From Blumeriella jaapii (taxonomy: Eukaryota > Ascomycota > Leotiomycetes > Helotiales > Drepanopezizaceae), in the NCBI GenBank assembly GCA_009599575.1, contig VWND01000005.1:1550001-1614000 (forward strand): a DNA stretch of 64,000 bases. The letters are read 5' to 3'. Position 1 is the stretch's first letter. The number at the start of each line of letters is the position of its first letter. Of this stretch, positions 38,101-49,700 are shown one piece after another. A program made the translations under genes and the position numbers. The notes beneath the pieces are model-generated. The model did no database searches, was not told the DNA's origin, and was given only the letters and a program-made list of their open reading frames with translations.

Positions 38101-39099
38101 GGCGGTTGAAAAAAAGGAAGTGAGATAATGGCAAGGTTGTGAGATCTCACAGGCAAACATGTTATCAGCGAAAAAGACGTTGAGTTTTCCCGGGTCCACC
38201 AGGTCCGGCAGCGCTCGCTTAATTTCGCCAAAGACGCGAGGGGCTCCCGGTCACGTGTGATGGGCGCTTTGTTGACATTCGAAAAGGACGTTGCCTTGGA
38301 CGGTGGACTGAGCGCAGCGACAAAGGGTCGTTGACTACGTGTGTGAATATCGACGAAGGTGCTAGCGGGCAGGGCAGCCCTCGACGGCATCATTCTCATC
38401 GGCGGCAGACAAAGTGTGACAGACCACGCAACAAGAAAATGGTAGTTTCGCGAGCCCCTAGAAGCCCGTAAAATCGTTTCCCCCACCAAGATAGTTGATA
38501 CGGAGAGTCCGTAAGAAACAGTTCCCGTGGGATAAGCCGTGCAACAAGGGGATGGAGCATCTGTGTCAGCGGGTACAGTTCGTCCCTCCCCCCCCCCCTT
38601 CGCTTTCGTAGAATCTTGGGAAAACCAGCATCATCCACCCCCTTTTGCTGCGGGTTCCCCTTCTACCCTTCTGTTTGCTATACTGTACCTACCTGACCGG
38701 GTGTCTCCCTCTTGATTTTTGGCTCGTCTCTAGCGGCCTAGCAGGCGAATCCGGCTCTCGGGCTTCATTCACTCGCAAATCGAATAACGTACCACATTTG
38801 AACCTCACATTCGGCTAAGTTTCGGTTCTCGATAGCTATGTAGGTACAAACGTCTTTCCATGGTGATCCCCGCTTTAGAACTTGATGACATCTCGGCTAC
38901 TCTCGGCTGGTGACTGCCTAGGGACGTCCCCCTCTTGGCGATATCTGCTACTGATCCTCCTCTTCCTCCGCCTTGGTCCTCTACGCTAACGCACATGCAC
39001 GCGCCCAAGCAATGCGGCAAGCATGAATCGGATCAGATCGTGGTTCCGGCTCGTCCTGCCCCTCTTTTGCCGTGTCCTGACTGTTTCTGCTCGCGGCTC
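38101..39099. other. MFS transporter promoter region; no gene recognised
   Basis: About 1 kb between the methyltransferase stop and the MFS start, both on the minus strand. It contains short C runs and a CTGTACCTACCTG motif near 38683, and no conserved reading frame. Confidence 0.5.
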
Positions 39100-40979
39100 C
39101 TAGAGGGGTTTGCGTCCGTAGACGACGTAGCTGCATTCGTGCTTCGAGTCAGCCATGCATCTACGAGAAGCGCTGACTGGCAACGATGGCCAGCTGGTGC
39201 GAAGGAGAAAGGGAAGCGTGGCTCAACTCACATGGGGTAATATCCATGCACGCTCACATCCCGGATGCTGCGCCGGACGTCGGCCAGGAAGATTTCAACC
39301 TCCTCTTGCGACCAGCCGAGTCCCCGGGTGAAGACGGCCATGCTCAGGCCTGCCAGGCCCGTCGTGAAGTTCTCTTGCATCCACATGCCTGTTCCCGCCC
39401 ATCACCGGTTAGCCTGGTCTGCCCTCCCCTCAGGTACATACATCTGTGTGTAGGGGATGAAGCCGCCACGTGATGTAACGAGACACGACGGCACGAGAGT
39501 GGATGTGAGGCAGCGGGCCTTACCGAGTTCCTTCAGCTTCCGGTCCTTCGGCCACCGGTTCTGCGGCCACTTGTACCTCAGCTCGACGACGTCCGTGAAG
39601 CCGGCCTCGGCCAGCCACGCGCTGTAGTTCTTCGCCGCGTCGCAGTCGCGCCCGAACTTGACCGTGCCCTCGAGGACCAGATCCGCCCACTTCTTCACCG
39701 CGCAGTCGGGTGGGAAGGAGTCGTCGTTGTCCTCGATGGGGAACTTGATGTCCTTGACCTCGAGCCAGCCGCCGGGGTTGAGATTGCTAGATTCCCCGGG
39801 TGAGCGGACCGGCCGGTGGGGCGGCGTGAGACGAAGGAGGGAGCGAGGGGAGGAGAGGGCTTACTCGAAGCACTGCTTGAAACAGCGAGGCCAGTCGGAG
39901 ACGCAGCCGACCATCATTCGCATGTGGATGAGGTCGAATCGGTACTTGTACTCCCAGGGCTCCTCGATGTCGTCGATCTCGAAGGAGCAGTTGGGTGGGA
40001 CGCTGCGCGCGCTCAGTACAGGATCATTCTGAACAGGCGTGGGGCTTCATTTACAAGGAGGGCTGGATCGGAGAAAGGTCCACGCCCAGAACCTGTGCGG
40101 TGGTCAGCAGGAAATCCTCCTGGCCCCCTTCCCCCCCCCCGTCGTGCCCACCGACCTGTGACTCGGGATGCTCATCAGCTGTGTCGTCGCGATCAGTGAC
40201 TTGTCCGGTTCCCGCACCCCAAGGACGACGGAGACGCACCAAAGTCGATGGCCCAGATTCCCGTCCCGGTGCCGATGTCCAACACGCGGTGCAGTTTCTG
40301 CTCCTCCGGCACCGGCGACACGAAGAGCTTGCCGCCCAGCGTCAGATAGTACATGTGGTGTTGGAGATCTGGTCTGCGGCTCAGCAAGACTCTCCTCTCC
40401 CCATGGGATCGGCATAGATACCCAAGCGATCATTCTCGCCCTGGTGGCATGAGCGCGTGTCACGGATAGTCTTGCGCCGCCGCGGTGTCGAGGACTCACC
40501 TCGTCATTGGGAAGCAAGTACTCTACCGTACTACCGTTAACGTCTGCTGCCTGCCTCTCGTCTGGTGACACTGCTTACTCCCGTCTTTGTACGCTGCGTT
40601 CGTTGCACATCAGCGGCCACCTCTTGCGTGCGTGGTGCGCGGCGTGGTCGGCCACCGCCCCCTCTCGAGCCGCGACGACACCAAACAGAGGCGAAGGCAA
40701 AGCTGCTCACCGTGATAGGTCCTCCCGTTCTCTTGCCGGTACTTGAGGATGCTCGAGCCGATGGAGGTCGTCGAACTGGTCTCGGGGTCCTCCTGTCGCG
40801 TCGCGGGCGACGGTTAGCCGCGACAGCTCGCTCGTCGGTTCACGAACCACTCCTCACCTCCCCAAAGGCCGAATCCGCGTCGTTGAACTCGTCCGCGGCC
40901 TGGAAGCGTCCGGTGTGTCAGTCGCATCGCCTTCCTCTGCCCCTCGGCCACTGACCTCGGGCGTTCCAGGCTCGGCCAT
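39100..40979 (-). CDS. LaeA-like SAM-dependent methyltransferase, 327 aa, 13 exons
   Basis: This class I (seven-strand) methyltransferase resembles the fungal LaeA/LAE1 group, some of which act on secondary-metabolite gene expression. Exons: 40979-40956, 40899-40858, 40792-40711, 40593-40579, 40522-40500, 40440-40422, 40368-40240, 40178-40156, 40092-40055, 40002-39865, 39786-39524, 39388-39232, 39130-39100; sum 984 nt. Spliced landmarks: 'ILKYRQENGRTYHAYKDGKYLLPNDEGEN' (quoted in part), 'DLQHHMYYLTLGGKL', the SAM-binding 'VLDIGTGTGIWAIDFADEHP', 'VLGVDLSPIQPS', 'FEIDDIEEPW', 'DLIHMRMM', 'LNPGGWLEVKD', and the end 'VHGYYPIYVVYGRKPL'. Five exons are 24 nt or shorter (24, 15, 23, 19, 23). A CAG run lies in frame just before the chosen Met, so a longer N terminus starting near 41066 is possible. 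Confidence 0.9.
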
Positions 40980-40981
40980 GG

Positions 40982-40984
<3 letters not shown>

Positions 40985-41019
<35 letters not shown>

Positions 41020-41040
41020 TGCTGTTGCTGCTGCTGCTGC
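40985..41040. repeat. CAG/CTG trinucleotide repeat, about 18 copies
   Basis: The run of CTG (plus strand) with two CTGTTG-type interruptions reads as a poly-Gln run on the minus strand, in frame with the LaeA-like methyltransferase and directly ahead of its Met. It may be 5' UTR or part of a longer protein. Confidence 0.95.
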
Positions 41041-41219
41041 GGAGCCGCGGGCCAGCCAAGGCACAATGAAAGCTGCTTGCTCTTGATCCGAGACGAGGAG
41101 AGGTGATAGGCACTCTGCGGCTGAAGCAGTGCAAAGTGCCTCGTTGAAGGCCAAGAGGCAGCTGCAGCGTGGGCTAGGGCCGCGCTCGGTGTCGTCTATC
41201 GGTCGTCGTCGTCGCCGTC

Positions 41220-42770
41220 GCGTTCGTACTGTACACAGACTGTACTGTGTACAGTGCATGTCCCGTCCTGTACCTGTACTAGACGGTACGTGATCAACTG
41301 TATGTCGAGCCAGGATGCGAATGAAGCCGTCGAGGATTTGCGGGCCGGCGGACGGCATCATTGGCTCGCGGGCGCTGTAGCTTCGACGTGGCATGGCGGC
41401 GGGCGGCGGGCCGCACGGATAGGGCAAGCCGAGCCGGGCCCGGCATGTGTTGGGCCTCAGTGCGTGGGTTTGCTTGCCATGACGGTCTGCGACAGTCAGG
41501 ACAGTCAGAACTGTCAGAACTGTCAGGATTGTCAGGACTGTACAGTACTGTGTACTTACAGGACAGTACTTGCGTGCTTGCGTGCGTGCTTGCGTGTGCC
41601 TTTCAAAGCAGCTTACAGTACTGTACTGTACTATATACAGTACTATCTCTATGTGCAGTACTATCTGCATGTGTTATACTCTTTGTCTGTATTATACTCT
41701 CTGTCTGTACTGTCCTATCTGTATGTACTGCACTATCTGTATATACTGTGCATATTGTATGTACTGTACTTTCTGTATGTACTATACTATTTGTGTAGTA
41801 TGTACATACTGTACGATTTGTACTGTACATGCTTCACTATCTGTACGTACTGTACTGTTTGTATTTACAGCATTTACTGCACTATTTGTATATACAGTAC
41901 ATACTGTATTATATACTATCTGTGAATATTATCTGTGTATACTATATGTATTGTATATTTTGTCTGTCTGTACTGTATGTACTGTATGTACTGTATGTAC
42001 TGTATGTACTGTATGTACTGTATGTACTGTATGTACTGTATGTACTGTATGTACTGTATGTACTGTATGTACTGTATGTACTGTCTGTATTGTCTGTATT
42101 GTTTTGTACATACTGTATATACTGTACTGTTTATACATACTACACTATCTGTACATACTATACTGATTGTATTCATTGTACATACTGTACTGTCTGTACC
42201 ATCTGTACATACGGTACGTACTGCTCTATTGGTACATATTGTATATACTGTACCATTTGTACATCCTACATGATTTGTACATGTTGTCTTGTTTGTATAT
42301 ACAGCACATACTGCATTATCTGTATATACTGCACTGTACACATACTGTACTATTTCTACATACAATACTATCTGTACATACTTTCCTGTTTGTACATACA
42401 GCATATATTTTACATGCTGTATATACTGTACTGTTTGTACGATCTGTACATACTATACTATCTGTCTGTACACACTCTCTATCTGTACATACCATCCTGT
42501 CTACACACTGTACACGTACAACAGTCCTCTCCACTACTCTCCACTGTATCCGTGGCATACCATCCACCAGCCGTCGTGTGCTTGGTAACAAACTTTGGCC
42601 CGCCCGAAATGAACCAGTAAACTTTCCAAGGGACAAGATGTGCCATTTGGCGTCTATCAGAAGCTAGTACAGTGCGGTACATAGTAGTGTACAGTATTGT
42701 ACTGTACATACCCATACAGTAGTAGTACTGTACTGTACTGTGCTGTATGTACAGTCCTGTGTCCACAGTT
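41220..42770. repeat. Array of degenerate TGTACTGTA / TGTATGTAC repeats
   Basis: From about 41220 the sequence is dominated by variants of the near-palindrome TGTACTGTAC. There is a short 9-10 bp CAGGACTGT/CAGAACTGT array at 41494-41545. The core at 41970-42085 is near-perfect repetition of the 9-mer TACTGTATG, and degenerate copies (TACTATCTGTACA and similar) run to about 42515. A further TGTACTGTAC cluster lies at 42665-42760. Reading frames here encode Tyr-Cys or Thr-Val repeats and are not genes. Confidence 0.9.
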
Positions 42771-42775
42771 CATAC

Positions 42776-42915
42776 ATCCATCCATCCATCCAGTACTCAT
42801 ACTTCCATCCTTCATCCTTCCATTCTTCCATCCCTTCATCCTTCCATCCCTCCATCCCTCTATCTCTCCCTCCCTCCCTCCCTCCACCCATTCACCCATT
42901 CATCCATACATCCAT
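42776..42915. repeat. TCCA/TCCTTCCA-type tetranucleotide tract
   Basis: A CATCCATCCATCC run is followed by degenerate CTTCCATCCCTTCAT units and CCCTCCCTCC. It lies upstream of the P450 gene. Confidence 0.85.
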
Positions 42916-43103
42916 CTCGCCCCCATCTCATTCCCGGCCCAGATGCGATCCCGATCTCCTCGTTCAACACGACACAGTCTGGCAACCTCTCCCGTGGCCC
43001 CAGGCCGTCTTCTTCTCTCGTCTTTCGCTCTCCGGTTCCCCTCGGCGAACGTCGCGCGCGGTGCCGTCCCCGTCACGCCCGTGGCCCAACGACGTGGCGC
43101 AGA

Positions 43104-45060
43104 ATGATAGGTTCCGCAGCACCCTCGGTCCTCGTGGCCGCGGCCGCCGTCGTCGCCGCATGGCTGATGCTGCGAACGCTGCGCGCCTGGTACCGGTTGC
43201 GACACTTCAAGGGCCCCCGAATCGCGGCGCTGACCCGATTGTGGCTCGCGCGCAAGGTGGCCGGCGGCACGATGCACCTGGATTTCCATGAGGTCAACGA
43301 GAAATACGGTGCGTCACCTCGCTGCCGCTGACTGCGTGTGTTGTCTGGCCGGGCGTGGCCGGTTTGCTGGGGTCGTCGGGGTTGATTGTGTTGTGGACAG
43401 GCCCGCTGGCGCGCGTTGGGCCCAACGACCTCGTCGCCGGCGATGCCGCCGTGATCCGGCGCATGATGGCCGTTCGCTCGCCCTACACGCGCTCCGAGTG
43501 GTACGTGGGCGTGAGGTTCGATCCCGTCACCGACAACGTTGCCTCGATGCGCGATGAGAAGAAGCACAACGAGCTGCGAGCCATGATGGCGGCCGGGGTG
43601 AGTCGCTCGCGCCCCCGAACGCTGCGCTCCACGTCCAGAACACCGCACTAACCGCGTCTTCCGCCTCTGCTTCAGTACGCGGGCAAGGAGAACGAGGATC
43701 TCGAGGGCACCATCGACCGCAACATCCAGGCGCTGGTCAACCTCATCCGCACCAAGTACCTGTCCACGGAGACGGAGTCCCGGCCCCTGGACTTCGGACG
43801 CAAAGCGCAGTATCTGACGCTCGATGTCATCTCGGACGCCGCGTACCGCGAGCCCTTTGGCTACCTGCGAACCGACTCGGACATGTACGACTTCATTGCC
43901 ACCGTGGAAGGCGTCTTTGCCTCCTCGCTGATGGTCACCATCTTCCCCTGGCTGAACTGGTTCTTGCGCCTGCGCATACTGAGAGCCATCCTGCCGTCCG
44001 AGAAAGACCCGCTCGGGATGGGGAAAATGATCGGGTGGGTGGTGTCTGGCGTCGTGATCCAGCGTCCGAGGAGGTCGACTCTGTGCTGACGCGAGACCAG
44101 CATCACGAAAGAGGTCGTGTCGAAGCGCTTTGGCCCCAACAAGATCGTGGAGAAGGACATGCTGGGCTCCTTCATCGCTCACGGCCTGACCCAGGATCAA
44201 GCGCATTCGGAGACGCTGTTGCAGATGTACGTCTCCAGCTTGGATCTGTCGCCGTCCCCGTGCTAACCGCGCGCCACCAGCATGGCAGGCTCCGATACAA
44301 CGGCGACGGCGATGCGGGCGACCATGCTGCACTTGCTCATGAATCCCCGTGTGGTGGCGAAGATGCGTGCCGAAGTCGCCCGTCACGCCGTCTCCATTCC
44401 CATCACCGATGCCGAAGCGCGGAGACTGCCCTACCTCCAGGCCATCATCAAAGAGGGACTACGCATCTGTAGGTTCAGACCCTCTTCCTCGCGCCCGACC
44501 CGAGGGACCACGGCCCCGAGAGCAGGGTCCTGGAGACCCCATCCCCATCCCAAAAGCACCGCGAGATCCGGGCTAATGCGGGCGAAGTCCCTCCGGTCGT
44601 AGGCCTGATGTCCAAAGAAGTCCCCCCTGGAGGGGATACGATCAACGGCCAGTTCGTGCCCGCAGGCACCAAGATCGGCTACGGCATGTACGGCATCTTT
44701 CGCGACAAGAAGCTGTGGGGGAACGACCCCAGCATCTTCCGTCCGGAGAGGTGGCTGGAGGAGGACGCGGACAAGCTCAAGGAGATGGACTCGGCCCTCG
44801 AGCTGATTTTTGGATATGGGAAGTACAAGTGTCTGGGGAGCAACGTCGCCATGATGGAACTGAACAAGGTCTTTGTCGAAGTGAGTGTTGCGTGCTCTAC
44901 CCCCCCTGATTCTTGGTTGTTGCCATTGTCGCTAATTTTCGACGAGCTCTTTCGGCAATTCGACTTCAACATCGTGAACCCGATGAAGCCCATGCGATCT
45001 ACATGCCACGGCATCTTCTTCCAGTCGGAGTTCTGGCTGACTGCGTACGAAAGACTTTAG
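43104..45060 (+). CDS. Cytochrome P450 monooxygenase (fungal microsomal, pisatin-demethylase/benzoate-hydroxylase-like), 493 aa
   Basis: This is a heme-thiolate oxygenase anchored in the ER membrane. Exons: 43104-43308, 43401-43597, 43676-44034, 44101-44226, 44281-44468, 44588-44880, 44947-45060 (sum 1482 nt). The N terminus is a membrane anchor ([15 protein letters not shown]), then '[10 protein letters not shown]' and '[12 protein letters not shown]'. The I-helix oxygen-binding motif is AGSDTT, the K-helix ExxR is EGLR, '[15 protein letters not shown]' and 'FRPERW' follow, and the heme loop is [10 protein letters not shown] with the axial Cys. The C terminus '[11 protein letters not shown]' is typical of the group. 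The last intron (44881-44946) is 66 nt without stops, so retention would add 22 residues just after the heme loop. Substrate unknown. A LaeA-like methyltransferase and an MFS gene lie nearby. Confidence 0.92.
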
Positions 45061-46561
45061 TTAGGAATAATGTAATGATATCTCACCCCTCAAGTCAGCT
45101 TTTCCGTGACCGCGTCTCACAGTAACCCCCGCTCTCAAGTTACGGTAACGGGATGGAAAGGTGCACGACGCTCGCCCTCCATGATGTGATGTGTTTGTTG
45201 TAGCTCTCATCCCCAGATTCCGCCCCATTATCTACTGTCCCGCAAACAAACCACACTATTCCGTACATTCAGAAAACACGAACAAATATGCTGGGATCGC
45301 GCATGTGGTCCTCCCCCCTCCCGCTACGTCTGTGCTGGTCCTGTACCGCAGCCGAGGACTCTACTGTAGATCACGAGAAGCGCCCAGACACGCGGACTTT
45401 CCTTTCCTATCTCGCTTGCGCTTCCTCCGCTGTCTGGGGTTCGCCGCGACGCGATTCCACCGCGCAGCTCTCTCTCTGCCTGATCTCCCCATCGCCACCA
45501 ACGTCACGACCAGGTCAACATGAGAAGCTGATGCCCCAGTTCACTCCCATCCATAAGGCCCGACTTCGTGTCGATGGGCTGCCGCTTGCGCGTGGAGACC
45601 AAGCTCCGGAGGCCTGCGCCTTGGAGCGGCCACGCTCTCCTCGCAACACGACGACGACGAGGACGACGACGAGGACGAGACTTCCCCGCCTACCGCTACT
45701 ACCCCTCGGATCAGATCCTGGGCGCGCCATCTCTGCGCTCGAGGCCTTCAGCTTGTGCTGTAGATAGGGATGTCCGGAGCCGGAGGGAGGGATTCTAGAC
45801 AGTGCGCAGCTGGCCAGCTTCGCGCCTGTGGCTGCGGCTGCGGCTGCGGCTGCGGCTGTGTGTCTGAGGGAGCGGGAATCAGAGGCTACGCTACGGGAGG
45901 TGAACGAAGCGTGCGGTAGGTCGAGATGCGGTTTTCGGCGGGCGCTGGAGAGAGCTTGGAGTCTGGGGGGACGAGAGCTGGATGGTGCTGCTGAGATGTT
46001 CTTGGATACCTATAGGTCAGGTTGGTAGGTAGGTAGGTAGGTTGGGATGTGTTGAGGTCGCTCGGCGGCTGGCTGTTGGACTGAATACCTTGACAGAGAA
46101 CTGTCGGACGAATCCCTAGGTGCGTTTACGACGTTTTATACGGAGCTTGGTCCTGGCGAGGAAAGGTGTTTTGGAGACTCGACGGATCGGCTTCAGGCGC
46201 TGTTGCTCGCTGGGGAATTTCGCGTTCCGTAAACGCTGTGGGTGGGCTTTGCCCTCTTGCCCCGGCTGATCTGATCTGTACTGTACTGTACATGTACGGC
46301 CCAGCGGCTCGATCTCAGCCATGGCTCGAAGCTCTCAGCGAGACGATCACGGCAAATGAAGGTCTCTTCACTAGGTACACAGCATAGTACCCCTTTCCTT
46401 CTCCAAACCGAAGATCGGAACCATTCATACCAACCCTCTCGACCCAACCGTCAAGCGTGCCCACTCCATCAGGAGAAACAAGCTCATTCACAACCAGAGA
46501 AAGTCCCAGCCAAAGCCCCCCCCCCCCCCCCCCCTACGCAGCACCTCCAGCCCCAACAGAG
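45061..46561. other. Intergenic region; simple repeats, no gene recognised
   Basis: It contains a GAC/GAG-rich tract (45646-45680), a (GGCTGC)n tract (45826-45857), a (GTAG)n run at 46024-46043, a TGTACTGTACTGTACATGTAC cluster at 46275-46297, and a run of about 18 C at 46516-46535. Open frames are short or low-complexity. Confidence 0.6.
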
Positions 46562-47090
46562 CTACGTCAACAAGCCATCCAAGCCCGACCTCTCCTCTCC
46601 CCGCTCGAGTTCCACAATCTCCCTCCGCAACACATCCGCCTTGAAGGCTTTGAACGCCCGCTCGATCCGCGCTTGGCTCTCCGCGTCCCTGGCGATCGTC
46701 CTCCGCGCGGCCATCGAGCCGCCGAGCAGGCCCAACTCGCCGCCGAGGAACAGGCCGCCGGCCGAGAAGAAGGTGTACGCGGCAACGTCGCCCAGCGTGG
46801 TGGGTTTCAGCATGGGCGTTATGTCTGGGAGGGGCTCTGGTTTGGCGTGTCAATGCCAGGTGCCGGATATTCTTACTTCTCCTTTGCTCTCTCTCTCTCT
46901 CTCTCTCTCTTTTTCTCTGTCTGTCTGTCTTGAAGAAGAAGAAGAAGAAGAAGAAGAAGAAGAAGAAGAAGAAGAAGAAGAAGAAGGAGAAGAAGAAGAA
47001 GAAGAAGAAGAAGAAGAGAAGAAGAAGAAGAAGAAGAGAACAAGAGCTCAAACTCAAACACCAAACACCAAACCCATTAAAAAAGAACGG

Positions 47091-47144
<54 letters not shown>

Positions 47145-47477
47145 GGGAGACTAGCACAAAAACGAAAAGGGAGCACGAAAACCGCAAGCACACGTACCCG
47201 TCCTCCCACCAGCGAACTGGACATGCGTCGGCCTCTCCGCCGCTCTAAAGGCTTTGAACATCTCGCCGCGCGCCCGCCGCACGCGGAACGCGAGCACGGC
47301 GCCGAGCCCCAGGCCCAGCAGCGAGCCGGCGGTGGTGAAGGTGCCGAACTTCTGGGCGGCGCTGTGCAGGGCGTCGCGGTCGGACTGGCCGAGGTCGTGC
47401 TTCATGTGCTCTTCGGCGAGCTGGGCCAGCTCGGCGCTGGCGTTCTTGCGCGAGATGGCGAGGGAGCTGAGGGACAT
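46562..47477 (-). CDS. Small conserved fungal protein with two glycine-rich hydrophobic segments, 184 aa
   Basis: Exons 47477-47198 and 46836-46562 join across a 361-nt intron (donor GTACGT, acceptor CCAG), giving 555 nt. The first exon is MSLSSLAISRKNASAELAQL with a Ser-rich, basic start, then 'FGTFTTAGSLLGLGLGAVLAFRV' as a membrane-like helix. The second exon has 'EPLPDITPMLKPTTLGDVAAYTFF' and 'SAGGLFLGGELGLLGGSMAA', a second Gly-rich segment, and a charged helical end. I have seen this arrangement in fungal proteins of unknown function but cannot give a family name with certainty. A mitochondrial membrane location is a guess from the N terminus and Gly-rich helices. The intron is unusual in being packed with microsatellites. 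Confidence 0.75.
46887..47145. repeat. Microsatellite cluster: (CT)n, (GAA)n and (GAAA)n
   Basis: Within the intron of the small two-segment protein lie a CT dinucleotide run (46887-46910), a GTCT run (46917-46930), long GAA runs (about 46933-47040) and a GAAA run (about 47093-47143). They give poly-Lys and poly-Leu false frames. Confidence 0.95.
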
Positions 47478-49700
47478 GTTTCCTTTCTTTGGGGTTTTTT
47501 TGTTCTTTGTATCTTGTGTTGCGGGGTGGGGTGACGTTGGGGTGGGCGCGGGTACAGCACGGGATCGGTAACGGGTGTAGAAGTAGGTTTTGGTTGTTGG
47601 AGGTTGGAGGTTGGAGGTTGAAAGATTGGAAGAGCACAATAGGTTAGCACAAAAAGGCGTTTCTCGACGATGTTTTCGAGTGAAACTTGATCTTCACTTC
47701 GACGGAACTTGAGGGCCACAAGAACGCGTCTACAGGTCATCATGACATCATTTATTTCTCGCTTCCAGCTGGTTGTTTGGTCACGTGTCCAAACAAAGAG
47801 CTCGCTTCGTTCGGGGCTCACGATGATTGCAGCGGCAAAAAGGGAGTCATGTTGCTGGTGACGCGCAGCGCATCGTTGCACTATGTTCATGGTGCGCACT
47901 CGTCTATCGTGTGTTTATCGGAGTCCAAAGGTAACTCTGAACACCTACGGCCAAAGGTAACCACCATTTGCTTGCTTCTCACCCGAGCTGGTCGGGCAGA
48001 TTCCTCACGTGACTCTTCGACTCGGGCCCAACGAATAGAGAAGATGCTGCGAGTAAAGCCATCTCGATTCACAGCCCTGAGGAATAGCCGTGCTAGACTT
48101 CCCACGCGCGTGGTGGATGGAAGTCCGGGACGCCGTCTGACGCCGATGAGGCAAGGGCTTTTCTGGTTCGAGTTTTCGTCGTGACACGCCCAAGACAAAT
48201 CGAGATGCCCTGCCACCGCGCTCCGAATCGAAGTACCTACAGTACAGCGCAGTACAGCACCGTATCTACATGTCCTCAAGAAGTCCGAAAAATGCCCCGT
48301 TTTCTCTGTTTACAGTACGGGCTTAACATATCATACGACTACATCGTATCGATACCAAGTAAAGAGACAAGTAAATAAATAGATGAGAAATGGAACATCG
48401 GTAGGTAGGGTTTGCGAGGTGCGTTGAAACATCGGGTCTGGAAACATCACAGTAAATTTCGCGCGGTTAGATCTTCAAACTCGAGATGTTCAAACACCGG
48501 ATCTTGAAACGTTCACCTTGGAGCTTCTCGAAGAAAACAAAGTCGGCTTCCCGAGTCCGACAGCTTTCTGCTTCCGTGAGGGCCCGGCAACGCGACCGCA
48601 GCGCAACAGGTGCGTCGTTCCTGAGCGAGCGAGGCAAAGCTCACGGAACATCTATCTGACTTCGAAGGGCCAGCCCCCTCACGGTTGCCCACATCCGTAG
48701 TGGTTTGCCTGGCAGACCACCTCAAGACCGACGCGTTCGAGAGCCACGCAATCGAGAGCTCTGCGGTTGAGACCCGGCCTGTGTCGCATCATCTGCGGCG
48801 AGAGACATCAAAGATCAGCCGTGTGGCCCTTGTCTGTAACACGTGTACTGTGTGTATCGATTCTGCCGACGTCGAGAATCTGTCCGGGGCCTCGGACAGG
48901 TGGAAGGTACAGAATGTATTTGATCAGCGCTTCGACGGCGCATTCAATCCATATGTGCCTAGATGAAACCAATTCCGAAGTGGACAAGAGGATGGCCTCG
49001 CGCTGTGTTGGCTGGCGGTCGAGACAAGAGGCTTCTACTTTGACGCTAGACTCGTTAGAACGATGCACTCAGCAGAGTTGATATCTCGTTTCGCTTTCGT
49101 GGTGTTTGCGTGAGGAGGGAGTTTTAACTAGTTCATGTTACAATCGGCCGGATTTGTTCTTAGCGGGGGAGTTTTTCCATCCAGGTCTCAGATTCCATCA
49201 GACTCTTCATTGGACTTGCGAATTGGCTATTGGAAGTTTTCCGCAAGCAAAACTCTGAGTTCGACCCCGCAGGAATCCTGGCATTGCTTGCGTATGATGG
49301 TACTATAACCGAAGTGCTTGTAATTTGTAGGAGCAGAATTACAGTAATCGGGGGATCGGAAACCACCCCTTTCCGGCAGAGTTTCATCCCCCAGCCTTAC
49401 CATATGCTTTCGAAGCTACAGTTCATGAACACAGGTAGTTTGAAGCCAGCTTCCGGCCTCGGAACGTACGAACTGACACCACCTACAGGTTTCCTGTAAT
49501 CGATGCTTGCGTTGCTGATTGCTCTCAGAACACACTTCTCATCCCCTTTTCGCACCCAAAAATTGGCGTCTTGCTTCTGATAGTCTGTCTTTGATTGTTC
49601 TCTTGGTCTTATAATTAGCGCGTTGGCGCGTGGAATTGTTTTACCGCTTGCGGCAGATAATCATAGTGTTGCTGAAAGACCGCTTGGCCCAAAGTCTACG
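47478..49700. other. Intergenic region; nothing recognised
   Basis: A 2.2-kb gap between divergent genes. A TACAGTACAGCGCAGTACAGC cluster lies at 48238-48260 and a TAGGTAGG motif at 48402. No reading frame here has recognisable protein content. Confidence 0.5.

Noticed and set aside
41970..42085. CRISPR array
   Set aside because: Tandem 9-bp units have no unique spacers, and the genome is eukaryotic.
41570..42620. Long open frames encoding Tyr-Cys, Thr-Val or Cys-Ile repeats
   Set aside because: They are translations of the TGTACTGTA repeat array, open in several frames at once because the unit lacks stop codons.
46356..47534. A 392-codon plus-strand frame with Glu and Lys runs
   Set aside because: It runs through GAA and GAAA microsatellites and antisense to a gene with good splice structure; no conserved content.
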